64,000 nt of DNA from Ruminococcus sp. (lineage in GTDB: Bacteria > Bacillota > Clostridia > Oscillospirales > Ruminococcaceae). Of this stretch, positions 16,900 to 26,715 are shown in pieces (position 1 is the first letter of the stretch; the number at the start of each line of letters is the position of its first letter). A model generated the notes under the pieces. That model saw only the letters and a program-made list of their open reading frames with translations, was not told the DNA's origin and did not search any database. Where the stretch lies: NCBI GenBank assembly GCA_021770655.1, contig JAETQO010000006.1, forward strand, positions 1 to 64,000, given 5' to 3'. Made by a program: the position numbers and the translations under genes.

Positions 16900-18627
16900 T
16901 TATTCTGCAATAGCGCCAAGTCTGCACATTTCCTTGCATATTCCACAGCCTACGCACTGAGTATGGTCTATCACGCACTTGCCGTTATGTATGGAAATTG
17001 CTGGGCATCCGATCTTAAGACACTGTTTACAGCCGACGCACTTATCGCTGTTTACTTTCAGCGGAGGATTATGCTTTACATATTTAAGCAAAGCGCATGG
17101 ACGTCTTGAAATGATAACGCTCGGTTCTTCCTTTTCAAGCTCTTCTTTGATAACAGCCTCTGTTTCAGTCATATGGTAAGGATCAACAACTCTTACGCTG
17201 TTAATTCCCATAGCGTGACAAAGAGCCTCCAGGTCTACCGCATAAGCAGGGTCGCCCTTAAGGTTTTTACCTGTGGTAGGATTTTGCTGATGACCAGTCA
17301 TTCCCGTAATGGAGTTGTCAAGAATGATGACGGTGGAATTGGTAGCGTTGTATGCAACGTTTACAAGACCGGTCATACCGCTGTGCATAAAGGTCGAATC
17401 GCCTATTACCGCAACGGAATGTTTCTCTGCCTCAGCGCCTCTTGCCTTGTTGAATCCGTGAAGTCCGCTTATGGACGCTCCCATACATATGGTGGAATCC
17501 ATAGCGCAGAGCGGCGCAGTTGCGCCAAGCGTATAACAGCCTATATCGCCGGATACCATTACGCCCAGCTTATGCAGGCAATAAAACAGACCTCTGTGAG
17601 GACATCCTGCGCACATTACCGGCGGCCTTATCGGAACGTTATCCTCAAAGGTAAGATACTCAGCCTTCTTGCCGAGAATTTTTTCTGCAACTATCGTCTG
17701 AGATATCTCTCCCATAAGGCTGAAAAGCTCCTTGCCGATAACATCAATACCGTTCTTTTTGCAGTGAGTTTCAATAATGTCGTCAAGCTCCTCGATAACA
17801 TACACCTTGTCACACTTTGCGGCAAAGTCCTTTATTATCTGCACAGGCATCGGATTTACTATTCCGAGTTTCAGATATGAGGCGTTCTTGCCCAGAGCCT
17901 CCTTAGCGTACTGATATGAAATTCCGGCAGTGATAACTCCGATTTTTGTGTCGTTCATCTCAACCTTGTTAAGATTCGACGTCTCGGCATATTCAGCGAT
18001 AGCCTTCATTCTGTCCTCTACTATCGGATGACGACGGATAGCGTTTCCGGGCATCATTACATATTTCTGAGGTTTCTTTTCATAAGGAATGTTTTCCCTT
18101 GCAACTCTTTCGCAAAGCTCGACCGACGACTGAGAGTGGGAAACTCTTGTGGAAAGTCTTACGATAACGGGAACATCGAACTTCTCCGAAAGGTCGAACG
18201 CCGCCTTGGCAAACTCCTTGCACTCGGCTGAATCCGACGGCTCTATCATCATAGTTTTTGAAGCGATAGCGTGATGACGGGAATCCTGCTCGTTCTGAGA
18301 GGAATGCATACCCGGATCATCTGCAACGGCGATCACCATTCCGCCCGTAACGCCGGTATAGCCTGCGGTATAAAGAGGGTCTGCGGCAACGTTAAGTCCG
18401 ACGTGCTTCATTCCGCAGAATGAACGCGCGCCGCCTATGGACGCACCGAGAGCGACCTCCATAGCCACCTTTTCATTAGGCGCCCACTCGGCATAGATCT
18501 CATCATACTTAGCTGCCGCTTCCGTGATCTCGGTAGAGGGCGTTCCCGGATAAGAGGAAACGACCTTACAGCCGGCTTCATAAAGACCTCTTGCAAAGGC
18601 TTCGTTTCCAAGCATAAGTGTTTTCAT
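16900..18627 (-). CDS. iorA: Indolepyruvate ferredoxin oxidoreductase, alpha subunit
   Basis: TPP- and Fe-S-containing catalytic subunit, 575 residues. The N-terminal pyrimidine-binding part includes SSYPGTPSTEI. The TPP/Mg region has GDIGCYTLG, GDSTFMHSG and ILDNSITGMTG. The C-terminal ferredoxin domain has two clusters, CVGCKQCLKIGCP and CVGCGICKEMC. The ORF track starts at 18654; ATG 18627 (MKTLMLGNEA) has an AGGAAAG SD at 9 nt and matches the family start. First gene of the operon, with a good promoter 70-100 nt upstream. Confidence 0.95.
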   Translation of the reverse strand: MKTLMLGNEAFARGLYEAGCKVVSSYPGTPSTEITEAAAKYDEIYAEWAPNEKVAMEVALGASIGGARSFCGMKHVGLNVAADPLYTAGYTGVTGGMVIAVADDPGMHSSQNEQDSRHHAIASKTMMIEPSDSAECKEFAKAAFDLSEKFDVPVIVRLSTRVSHSQSSVELCERVARENIPYEKKPQKYVMMPGNAIRRHPIVEDRMKAIAEYAETSNLNKVEMNDTKIGVITAGISYQYAKEALGKNASYLKLGIVNPMPVQIIKDFAAKCDKVYVIEELDDIIETHCKKNGIDVIGKELFSLMGEISQTIVAEKILGKKAEYLTFEDNVPIRPPVMCAGCPHRGLFYCLHKLGVMVSGDIGCYTLGATAPLCAMDSTICMGASISGLHGFNKARGAEAEKHSVAVIGDSTFMHSGMTGLVNVAYNATNSTVIILDNSITGMTGHQQNPTTGKNLKGDPAYAVDLEALCHAMGINSVRVVDPYHMTETEAVIKEELEKEEPSVIISRRPCALLKYVKHNPPLKVNSDKCVGCKQCLKIGCPAISIHNGKCVIDHTQCVGCGICKEMCRLGAIAE

Positions 18628-18697
18628 ACAATAAATCTTTCCTTTCGTAAACAATTACATTTGGTATAATCAACAATAACTCAATTAAATACAATTA

Positions 18698-18726
18698 ATT
18701 ATACCATAAATATAGCCAAAATGCAA
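18698..18726 (-). promoter_or_regulatory. Promoter of the iorAB-HD-paaK-ACT operon
   Basis: TTGCAT, 17 nt, TATAAT on the minus strand. A GGTATAAT/ATTATACC inverted repeat (18663-18706) overlaps the -10 box and may be an operator. Confidence 0.7.
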
Positions 18727-18924
18727 CATAAATTTTTATTTTGCCTTATTTTAAGAAATTTTTTAGGAGAAAGGGCTGTTAAAACTTGACTAAATATGCT
18801 ATACTATTTAAAAAGCACTTCGCACGATGAGATATACAACAAAAAACATCTCCACAGGCGGTTTGCAGTAAATGAACAAAAGAGACAAAACAATCAAATA
18901 TGACTTGAAAAGGAGGCGGCTTTA

Positions 18925-20073
18925 TTGTATAATAAAATATATGATAAGATCAAGCACGCAGATTTTCTGCTTGTGATATTCTATACGCTTTGCTGTATAA
19001 CAGGGATTCTTCTGGTGCTTTCTCTAACGGTGAACAGCAGATACCAGACTATAACGGGCGGCGTTTCTTCCGCTCTTTGGAAAACCAAGATCGCCGCAAT
19101 ACTTATAGGCGGTGCGGCGTCGCTGGTGCTGGGAATAATAGGTGCGGAAAAGATATGCCGTTTCTGGATACCGATTTCTGCTTTCGGATTACTTCTAACC
19201 TGCCTTACCTTCACGCCTCTCGGAATCGGTCCGGAGGGTTCGGACGATGTTGCATGGCTTTCCGTTTTCGGAAGAACCATTCAGCCTACGGAGCTTTTAA
19301 AGCTTTGCTTTATTATCTCTTTTTCCGTCCATTTAAGTAAGGTTCGTGAAAAGATCAACAAACCGCTTGTATTGTTGGGACTTCTGGGACATATATCTAT
19401 ACCGGTGATCCTTTGCTTTTTGCAGAAGGATCAGGGAACTTCCGTCGTATTCATTTTCATAGGAGTCGTAATGCTTATCGGCGCGGGACTTCACCGCGGA
19501 TACATCATAGGCGCTTTGGCACTGTCGCCCGCAGTGCTGTACGCTATCTGGAATTTCGGTCTGGCGCAGTATCAGAAAGACAGGATACTTGTGCTGTTCA
19601 ATCCCGAATATGATCCTTTCGGAGTAGGTTATCAGCAGATCTGCGGAATGAACGCCCTGCGTTCGGGCGGGCTTTTCGGAAAAGGACTTTTCTCGGCGGA
19701 CAAAACCGAATTTATATACGTTGCCGAGGCGCAGAATGATTTTATCTTTTCCTATGCGGGGCAAACCATGGGTTTTGTCGGCTGTGCTCTGACAGTTATT
19801 CTTCTTGCCGCCGTGTGCATAAGACTTATCATTGACAGCAGAAAATGTGAACCGCTGGGCGCAGATATATGTATCGGTGTGTTTGCACTGATATTTTCCC
19901 ACACATTAATAAATATAGGTATGGTACTGGGGTTTATGCCTGTTATCGGCGTACCCCTGCCGTTCATTTCAGCCGGAGGTACGGCAATGGTTTCCATGCT
20001 TACTGCTATGGGACTTGTCCACGCCGCGCTGAAAAAGCCTGAAACAAAAAATAATGACACCTTGACATTATAA
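18925..20073 (+). CDS. rodA: SEDS-family peptidoglycan polymerase (RodA/FtsW)
   Basis: Polytopic membrane protein of 382 residues with about ten hydrophobic segments. SEDS glycosyltransferases polymerise lipid II in elongation or division. Recognisable motifs are FLQKDQGTSVVFIFIG, AQNDFIFSYAGQTMGF and the C-terminal NIGMVLGFMPVIGVPLPFIS, closer to RodA than FtsW by my reading. Start is TTG with AGGAGG 8 nt upstream. It heads a rightward run with galK, an unknown gene, trmB-like and another unknown; the partner transpeptidase is not in the window. Confidence 0.85.
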   Translation: MYNKIYDKIKHADFLLVIFYTLCCITGILLVLSLTVNSRYQTITGGVSSALWKTKIAAILIGGAASLVLGIIGAEKICRFWIPISAFGLLLTCLTFTPLGIGPEGSDDVAWLSVFGRTIQPTELLKLCFIISFSVHLSKVREKINKPLVLLGLLGHISIPVILCFLQKDQGTSVVFIFIGVVMLIGAGLHRGYIIGALALSPAVLYAIWNFGLAQYQKDRILVLFNPEYDPFGVGYQQICGMNALRSGGLFGKGLFSADKTEFIYVAEAQNDFIFSYAGQTMGFVGCALTVILLAAVCIRLIIDSRKCEPLGADICIGVFALIFSHTLINIGMVLGFMPVIGVPLPFISAGGTAMVSMLTAMGLVHAALKKPETKNNDTLTL

Positions 20074-20094
20074 TTTTTTACGGAGGAAAACATA

Positions 20095-21336
20095 ATGAAA
20101 ACTTATACCCTTGAAGAGATCTACTCATCGGATATGCTGGATTTTCAGAAAGCAAGATACTTAAAGACAGCAAAAGAATTTGAGGCGCTTTACGGAGAAA
20201 AGCCCACAGCTTTCTTTTCCGCTCCCGGCAGAACTGAAGTAGGCGGAAATCATACAGATCACAATTTCGGCTGTGTTCTTGCGGCGGGGGTTTCCCTCGA
20301 CGTTATCGCCGCCGTTGCCCCCGACGCAGAGGAAAATATCATAACTGTAAAATCGGAAGGTTTCCCTATGGACACCGTAAACGCTGACGATAACGAGATC
20401 TATGAGGAACAGAAAAACACATCCGCCTCGCTTATAAGAGGCATGACAGCAGGTTTCATAAAGAACGGTCACAAGGTCGGCGGTTTCAAGGCGTATACCA
20501 CATCAAACGTACTTAAAGGCTCGGGACTTTCCTCCTCTGCCGCGTTCGAGGTACTTATCGGAGCTATTCTCAACGGGCTTTTCAACGGCGGCAAGGTTTC
20601 AGACGTAGAGATCGCTCAGCTTGCACAGTTCGCTGAAAACGTTTATTTCGGAAAGCCTTCGGGACTTATGGATCAGATGGCTTCCTCTGTCGGAAGCTTC
20701 ATCACAATAGATTTTGCGGACGAAAAGAATCCTGTCATAAAATCTGTAAAATTTGACTTTACAAAAAGCGGTCACGCACTCTGCATTGTGGATACAAAGG
20801 GCAATCATGCGGATCTCACTCCCGAATATGCGGCTATTCCTGCCGAAATGAAATCAGTTGCGGCATTTTTCGGCAAAAACGTTCTCAGAGAGATAACCAA
20901 GGAACAGCTTCTTGACAACATCTCCGCTGTTCGTGAAAAATGCAGTGACAGAGCCGTTCTGAGAGCGCTTCACTTCTTTGACGACAACGAAAGAGTTGGT
21001 AAAGAAGCAGATGCGCTGAACAGCGGCAATTTCAGTGAATTTCTCAGGCTCATCAACGAATCGGGCGATTCTTCATTCAGGTATTTGCAGAATATTTTTG
21101 CGTCCTCCGCTCCCGAAGAACAGGGTCTTTCCCTTGCCCTTTACCTTGCAAAGCAGATATTGAACGGCGAGGGCGCTTGCAGAGTTCACGGCGGCGGTTT
21201 TGCCGGCACTATTCAGGCATTCGTTCCGGTACATAAGCTTACGGAGTTCAAAAGCGAAATGGAAAAAGTTTTCGGCGAAGGCTCTTGCTATGTGCTTTCA
21301 ATACGCCCCGTAGGCGGTGCGCAGGTAGTATTGTAA
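20095..21336 (+). CDS. galK: Galactokinase
   Basis: Phosphorylates galactose to galactose 1-phosphate in the Leloir pathway. 413 residues with the GHMP signatures: APGRTEVGGNHTDHN (substrate binding), LKGSGLSSSAAFEV (ATP loop) and CRVHGGGFAGTIQAFV near the C-terminus. ATG with GGAGG upstream, 21 nt after rodA, with no galactose genes adjacent, so co-regulation with sugar use is not indicated by context. Confidence 0.94.
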   Translation: MKTYTLEEIYSSDMLDFQKARYLKTAKEFEALYGEKPTAFFSAPGRTEVGGNHTDHNFGCVLAAGVSLDVIAAVAPDAEENIITVKSEGFPMDTVNADDNEIYEEQKNTSASLIRGMTAGFIKNGHKVGGFKAYTTSNVLKGSGLSSSAAFEVLIGAILNGLFNGGKVSDVEIAQLAQFAENVYFGKPSGLMDQMASSVGSFITIDFADEKNPVIKSVKFDFTKSGHALCIVDTKGNHADLTPEYAAIPAEMKSVAAFFGKNVLREITKEQLLDNISAVREKCSDRAVLRALHFFDDNERVGKEADALNSGNFSEFLRLINESGDSSFRYLQNIFASSAPEEQGLSLALYLAKQILNGEGACRVHGGGFAGTIQAFVPVHKLTEFKSEMEKVFGEGSCYVLSIRPVGGAQVVL

Positions 21337-21346
21337 GGAGAGGGAT

Positions 21347-21889
21347 ATGTTCAAAGGATTTTCCAAAAAGCAGGTAAAGCTTCAATTTTCCACTTGCGGC
21401 GAGATAATGATAGACAGCCTTCCCTTTGCTTTCGGAGTCGAGAGCATAGGCAAGACTTCCGATAAGGGACTTTGCGTATCCGTTTCCGGCGATGCAGTAG
21501 ACGACGGCAGAGTTACCTTTTCCGATCTCGAATATTATGAAAACCACAGCGGCTCTGTCACTGTAGTGAAACACGGTATAAAGCTTGTCACAAAAAGCGA
21601 CGGTAAGAAAATTTATCAGGCAAAGTTTTCAAGAATACCCATTGCAGAAAAGGACACTTCGTCATTTTTCCATAAGGTCACCGAGGAGGACGTCATTCAG
21701 CGTATCAACTGCGAAATAGCCTTCAAAGTCACTCCTCATTACAGCGGAGATGATACGCCGGAGGTCATGCTTACTGTCTATCCTTATGAAAATCCGTTGA
21801 CCGGCTCGGCAGTGGAATGGATCAAGGTTACATCCGACAAAGACTATTTTCTGCACAAATTTTCAAAGGGAGAGAAAAACCGCAAATGA
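21347..21889 (+). CDS. Unknown protein between galK and trmB
   Basis: 180 residues, no recognised family. No signal peptide or membrane segment is evident, and the sequence alternates short beta-prone and charged stretches (for example KQVKLQFSTCGEIMI, GSVTVVKHGIKLVTKS). It starts 10 nt after galK with a GGAGAGGG SD, and its stop overlaps the trmB-like start (ATGA), so the two are co-translated. Function not assigned. Confidence 0.75.
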   Translation: MFKGFSKKQVKLQFSTCGEIMIDSLPFAFGVESIGKTSDKGLCVSVSGDAVDDGRVTFSDLEYYENHSGSVTVVKHGIKLVTKSDGKKIYQAKFSRIPIAEKDTSSFFHKVTEEDVIQRINCEIAFKVTPHYSGDDTPEVMLTVYPYENPLTGSAVEWIKVTSDKDYFLHKFSKGEKNRK

Positions 21890-22560
21890 GAATGAGAAGA
21901 AAGAAAAACCTTGAAGCAAGGCTTGAAGCCTGCGGGAATTACATAGTCTACCTTGACCGCGACGTGAAGAATTTTCAGGACAAGTCCAACAAGGCGCTTA
22001 TTGATTTTGAAAAGCTGTTCGGCAACAAAAATCCCCTTGCTCTTGAAATAGGCTGCGGAAAAGGTCAATTTGTGAGAGAGATAGCTAAAAGAAACCCCAA
22101 CATAAATTATCTTGCCGTCGAAAAAAGCAGCAATGTTATCGTTGACGCGGCGGATAAGGCTATAGAGGAGGGTATTCCAAATCTGCGCTTTGCAAGGGGC
22201 GACTCAGAATATCTCGACTGCTTTATTCCCGAAAAATCAGTTGAGTGCATATATCTTAATTTCAGCTGTCCATATCCCAAAAACACCTATGCGCGGCACA
22301 GGCTCACATACCGAGGGTTTCTTGAAATTTACAGAAGAATACTGAAATCAGGCGGAGAAATATACCAGAAAACGGACAATATGCACTTTTTTGAGTTTTC
22401 TATCGAAGAATTTTCATCTGCGAACTACGGTTTGAAAAATATTTCTCTTGATCTGCACAACAGTAATTTTGAAGGTAATATCGTCACCGAATACGAACAA
22501 AGATTTTCCGATATGGGTATGCCGATATACAGATTGGAGGCGTTTTTAAAAGATGAATGA
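21886..22560 (+). CDS. trmB: tRNA (guanine-N7-)-methyltransferase, divergent motif
   Basis: SAM-dependent methyltransferase expected to make m7G46 in tRNA. SAM motif LEIGCGKGQFV is near residue 61; the later TEYEQRFSDMGMPIYR is a TrmB hallmark. The family motif usually written NFSDPWPK reads NFSCPYPKN here, replacing the Asp of the signature. The ORF track starts upstream at 21817, but ATG 21886 overlaps the previous stop (ATGA) and gives 225 residues, typical for TrmB. Activity may be altered; the fold assignment is firm. Confidence 0.85.
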   Translation: MRMRRKKNLEARLEACGNYIVYLDRDVKNFQDKSNKALIDFEKLFGNKNPLALEIGCGKGQFVREIAKRNPNINYLAVEKSSNVIVDAADKAIEEGIPNLRFARGDSEYLDCFIPEKSVECIYLNFSCPYPKNTYARHRLTYRGFLEIYRRILKSGGEIYQKTDNMHFFEFSIEEFSSANYGLKNISLDLHNSNFEGNIVTEYEQRFSDMGMPIYRLEAFLKDE

Positions 22561-23071
22561 ACATACAACTCCTGTAATACCGGACGAAAAGGAAAGCGAG
22601 TTACAGCAGACCCCAAAACGCAGCAGTTCGTGGTGGTCTGCAAGAAGAAAGCTGAAACTGCTTATCTGGATCATTATTATAATAGTAGTAGCGCTTGGTT
22701 TCTGGCATCAGCATCATGTACGCAGCGATAAATACATAAAGTCCTCATTCGAGAATAATAAGGAAACTTTTCAGGTCGTAGCGGATTACATAAGCTTAAA
22801 TACCATATGTGAAACGCCAACTTTGAAACGTGGAAAACTCTCAATAAGAACGCTTTGCTCCGATGACGCCTGCAAAGATATAAAGCCGCAGTTGGAGGAG
22901 CTGGAAAGAAGAAATATCGCATATATCAGCTGTGACACAACAACCGTTACCTTTTACACCATATACGATTACAATTATGTTTACTATACGCCTCTCAGCT
23001 CACTCTATCCCGTCAGCGAAGATACTTCGCTTGGAAACGGTTGGATGTATGTAAAAATAAGCAAAAGCTGA
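22553..23071 (+). CDS. Unknown single-pass membrane protein
   Basis: 172 residues. A polar, basic N-terminal tail of about 40 residues is followed by one membrane helix (LLIWIIIIIVVALGFW) and an external domain of about 110 residues with four Cys (TICETPT, LCSDDACKD, ISCDTTT). No family recognised. It overlaps the trmB end by 8 nt, so it is in the same operon, and is followed by a hairpin (about 23091-23115) and the shared terminator. Confidence 0.7.
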   Translation: MNEHTTPVIPDEKESELQQTPKRSSSWWSARRKLKLLIWIIIIIVVALGFWHQHHVRSDKYIKSSFENNKETFQVVADYISLNTICETPTLKRGKLSIRTLCSDDACKDIKPQLEELERRNIAYISCDTTTVTFYTIYDYNYVYYTPLSSLYPVSEDTSLGNGWMYVKISKS

Positions 23072-23142
23072 GAAAACTACAGACAAAAAATTCGACGGTA
23101 TGCTCTTACCGCCGAATACAATCAGATCATAACAACACAAAA

Positions 23143-23169
23143 CCCCGACCTGCATTTTGCAAGTCGGGG
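23143..23169. terminator. Bidirectional terminator between convergent operons
   Basis: CCCCGACCTGC / GCAAGTCGGGG with one mismatch. T-rich sequence follows on both strands (GGGGTTTTGTTG for ilvC on minus, TAATTTTT on plus). Confidence 0.75.
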
Positions 23170-23204
23170 TAATTTTTATGTACAGAATGTCATCAACAGA
23201 ACAA

Positions 23205-24287
<1,083 letters not shown>

Positions 24288-24302
24288 CTATATAATCTTA
24301 AA

Positions 24303-24800
24303 TTATTTCTTTGCGTTGAACGTTTCCGCGCCCTTTTCTATAGCGATAGTTCCCGTTCTTACCATTTCGATTATTCCATACGGCTCGATGACCTCTTCAA
24401 ATCTGCAAAGATGAGCGTATGTATCACAAAGCTCCAATGTCATTGTAGTAAGCGTTATATCCATTACCTTTGCACCGGTGACATCTGCAATGGTCATTAT
24501 CTCACTGCGCTTATTTGCCGTCGCCGAAACCTTAACGATCATAAGCTCTCTTGCAAGATACTCGTCCCTGCCAAACGTTTTTACCTTTATGACCTCGATA
24601 AGCTTGTTTAGCTGTTTCTCGATCTGCTCGACAGTATGCTCGTCGCCGTCTGCAACTATGGTAATTCTTGAAACCGCCGGGTCGTGTGTCGGACCCACCG
24701 CAAGGCTTTCAATATTGAAGCCTCTTCTTGAAAACAGTCCCGAAATTCTCGAAAGAACGCCGCTGTGGTTCTCCACAAGAACCGAAATCGTATGCTTCAT
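24303..24800 (-). CDS. ilvN: Acetolactate synthase small (regulatory) subunit
   Basis: 165 residues. An N-terminal ACT domain (HTISVLVENHSGVLSRISGLFSRRG) binds valine for feedback inhibition, and a C-terminal ALS_ss domain follows. It activates and regulates IlvB. SD GGAGG lies 8 nt before the ATG, and an imperfect hairpin (GTAGGGAT/ATCCTAC) sits just upstream of it. Confidence 0.96.
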   Translation of the reverse strand: MKHTISVLVENHSGVLSRISGLFSRRGFNIESLAVGPTHDPAVSRITIVADGDEHTVEQIEKQLNKLIEVIKVKTFGRDEYLARELMIVKVSATANKRSEIMTIADVTGAKVMDITLTTMTLELCDTYAHLCRFEEVIEPYGIIEMVRTGTIAIEKGAETFNAKK

Positions 24801-24907
24801 AAGCTAAACCTCCAGGTAGGATAAAAATCCCTACATTTTTTTATTATATCAGTAATTTATTAATATTTCTTGAACTCAATAGCTATATACTGTTAAAGCA
24901 CCGCCGT

Positions 24908-26533
24908 TCAAAGAGTCGGCATATCCTTATCGACAACGACTTCCGCAAGGCATATGCCCTTATGATTGGCAAGCATATCGATCGCCTTATCCATAGACCC
25001 GTCGTCACACGCCCTTACCGCAGGTATTCCGTAAGCCTCAGCCAGCTTGATGAAGTCGGGAGAGCCGTCAAGGAAAACGTTGGTCTGTCTGTCGTGATAA
25101 CCGTTAGTCTGAAGTTCTCTTACCATGCCAAGTCGGTTATTGGTCATAACGACCACCTTAATGTCAACGCCGAACTGCACCGCAGTTGCAAGCTCCATAA
25201 ACGACATCTGGAACGCACCGTCACCGCAGACAGCTACGGTAGGTCTGCTTTCGTCCGCAAGCTTTGCGCCGATCGCCGCAGGAACGGAATAACCCATAGT
25301 ACCCATTCCGCCGGAAGTAAGCAGTCTGCCGCCCTTTCGGAATTTATATCCGTTGCAGGTCCAGATCTGATTTTGTCCGACGTCCGCCACGATATTGGTA
25401 TTATCGGGCATTTTCGCCGCAAGTCTGTCTATGAACACCTTTGGATTTACAGTACCGGCAGGAGCTTCGATCGGCGCTTTCGCACCTTCCAGCCCTTTAA
25501 GATGTTCTATCCAATCATCATGTTTCATAGGTTTTGCAAGCTCAAGCATCTGTCCTAAAACGATCTTTGCGTCGCCCACAAGAGGATAATCCGCGCCGAT
25601 GTTTTTACCGATCTCGGCAGGATCTATATCAATATGTAATATCTTAGTTGTTTTTTCCAGTGCTAACGGAGTTTTGACCGCTCTGTCGCCGACTCTTGCG
25701 CCCACAAGAAAAAGCACATCGCATTCATTGACAGCCTTATTCGCTCTTTTTATACCGTGGGTTCCGATCATTCCGCAGAAAAGCGGATTATCGTTCGGAA
25801 AAACCGATATACCCATCATTGTAGTAATAACAGGTATCTGCATAAGCTCTGCAAGTCTGGTTATCTCCTCCTGAGCGTTGGAGGCAAATACTCCGCCGCC
25901 GATACAGATAAGTGGCTTTTCAGCCGTCTCAAGCGCACCGAGAACTCTTTTTACCTGTAGATAATTTCCCTTTGTCGTAGGCTTATAGCTTCTTATTTCG
26001 CACTTATCGGGATATTCAAAATCTATTTCAGCTTTCTGAACATCCATAGGAATATCTATAAGCACCGGACCCGGTCTGCCCGTTCCTGCAATATAAAACG
26101 CTTCCTTGAAAACTCTTGCCAGATCATCAGGCTCTTTTAACAGATAGCTGTGCTTCACAAAAGGCTCAGCCGCACCGGTTATATCAGCCTCCTGAAAAAC
26201 ATCAGAACCGATCTGGTCGGTATTGACCTGTCCTGTAATACATACGATAGGAACAGAATCGGCATAAGCCGTGGCAATAGCCGTAATAAGGTTTGTTGCG
26301 CCCGGACCGGAAGTAGCAATACATACCGCAGGTTTTCCCGATATTCTCGCATAGCCGTTTGCGGCATGACCTCCGTTTGCCTCCTGTCTCACGAGCACCT
26401 GTCTGATGTCGTTTTCAGCGTCCAGCAGAGCGTCGTAAAATGGGCATATCGCGGCGCCGGGGTAGCCGAAGACGACCTTAACGTTCTCAGCTTTCAAACA
26501 TTCAACCATAGCTTGACTAACGGACATTTTCAT
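24908..26533 (-). CDS. ilvB: Acetolactate synthase large subunit
   Basis: TPP- and FAD-dependent catalytic subunit, 541 residues, first step of branched-chain amino acid synthesis. FGYPGAAICPFYDAL and the catalytic Glu region VRQEANGGHAANGYAR are near the N-terminus; the TPP motif GDGAFQMSFMELATAVQ and TNNRLGMVRE are near 410-450. The ORF track start at 26605 lies upstream of the predicted transcript start; ATG 26533 (MKMSVSQAMVE) has GGAGG at 9 nt. First gene of ilvBNC. Confidence 0.96.
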   Translation of the reverse strand: MKMSVSQAMVECLKAENVKVVFGYPGAAICPFYDALLDAENDIRQVLVRQEANGGHAANGYARISGKPAVCIATSGPGATNLITAIATAYADSVPIVCITGQVNTDQIGSDVFQEADITGAAEPFVKHSYLLKEPDDLARVFKEAFYIAGTGRPGPVLIDIPMDVQKAEIDFEYPDKCEIRSYKPTTKGNYLQVKRVLGALETAEKPLICIGGGVFASNAQEEITRLAELMQIPVITTMMGISVFPNDNPLFCGMIGTHGIKRANKAVNECDVLFLVGARVGDRAVKTPLALEKTTKILHIDIDPAEIGKNIGADYPLVGDAKIVLGQMLELAKPMKHDDWIEHLKGLEGAKAPIEAPAGTVNPKVFIDRLAAKMPDNTNIVADVGQNQIWTCNGYKFRKGGRLLTSGGMGTMGYSVPAAIGAKLADESRPTVAVCGDGAFQMSFMELATAVQFGVDIKVVVMTNNRLGMVRELQTNGYHDRQTNVFLDGSPDFIKLAEAYGIPAVRACDDGSMDKAIDMLANHKGICLAEVVVDKDMPTL

Positions 26534-26593
26534 AACAAGTCGCCTCCATAAAAAAATTATTTCAGTTATGCGAACAAAATCTGAAATTAATTC

Positions 26594-26622
26594 ATTATAC
26601 CACATTTTCAGCCGCTCGTCAA
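26594..26622 (-). promoter_or_regulatory. Promoter of ilvBNC
   Basis: TTGACG, 17 nt, TATAAT on the minus strand. The leader to ilvB is only about 54 nt, so there is no room for a T-box. Confidence 0.8.
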
Positions 26623-26654
26623 GTACGAAAATCCCCCTTTGAGAAAAATCAGAG

Positions 26655-26696
26655 CAAAAAGAAAAACCTGCAAATGCCGTTCATAACATTTGCAGG
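26655..26696 (-). terminator. Terminator after pncB
   Basis: Perfect 10-bp stem CCTGCAAATG/CATTTGCAGG with TTTTTCTTTTT on the minus strand. Confidence 0.85.
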
Positions 26697-26715
26697 GATC
26701 TTAAGAACTAAACTA

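Noticed and set aside
26549-26587. ATTTCAG/CTGAAAT hairpin followed by a T-run before ilvB, as an attenuator
   Set aside because: The stem is AT-rich and starts at the predicted transcript 5' end; a T-box or leader peptide has no room in about 54 nt.
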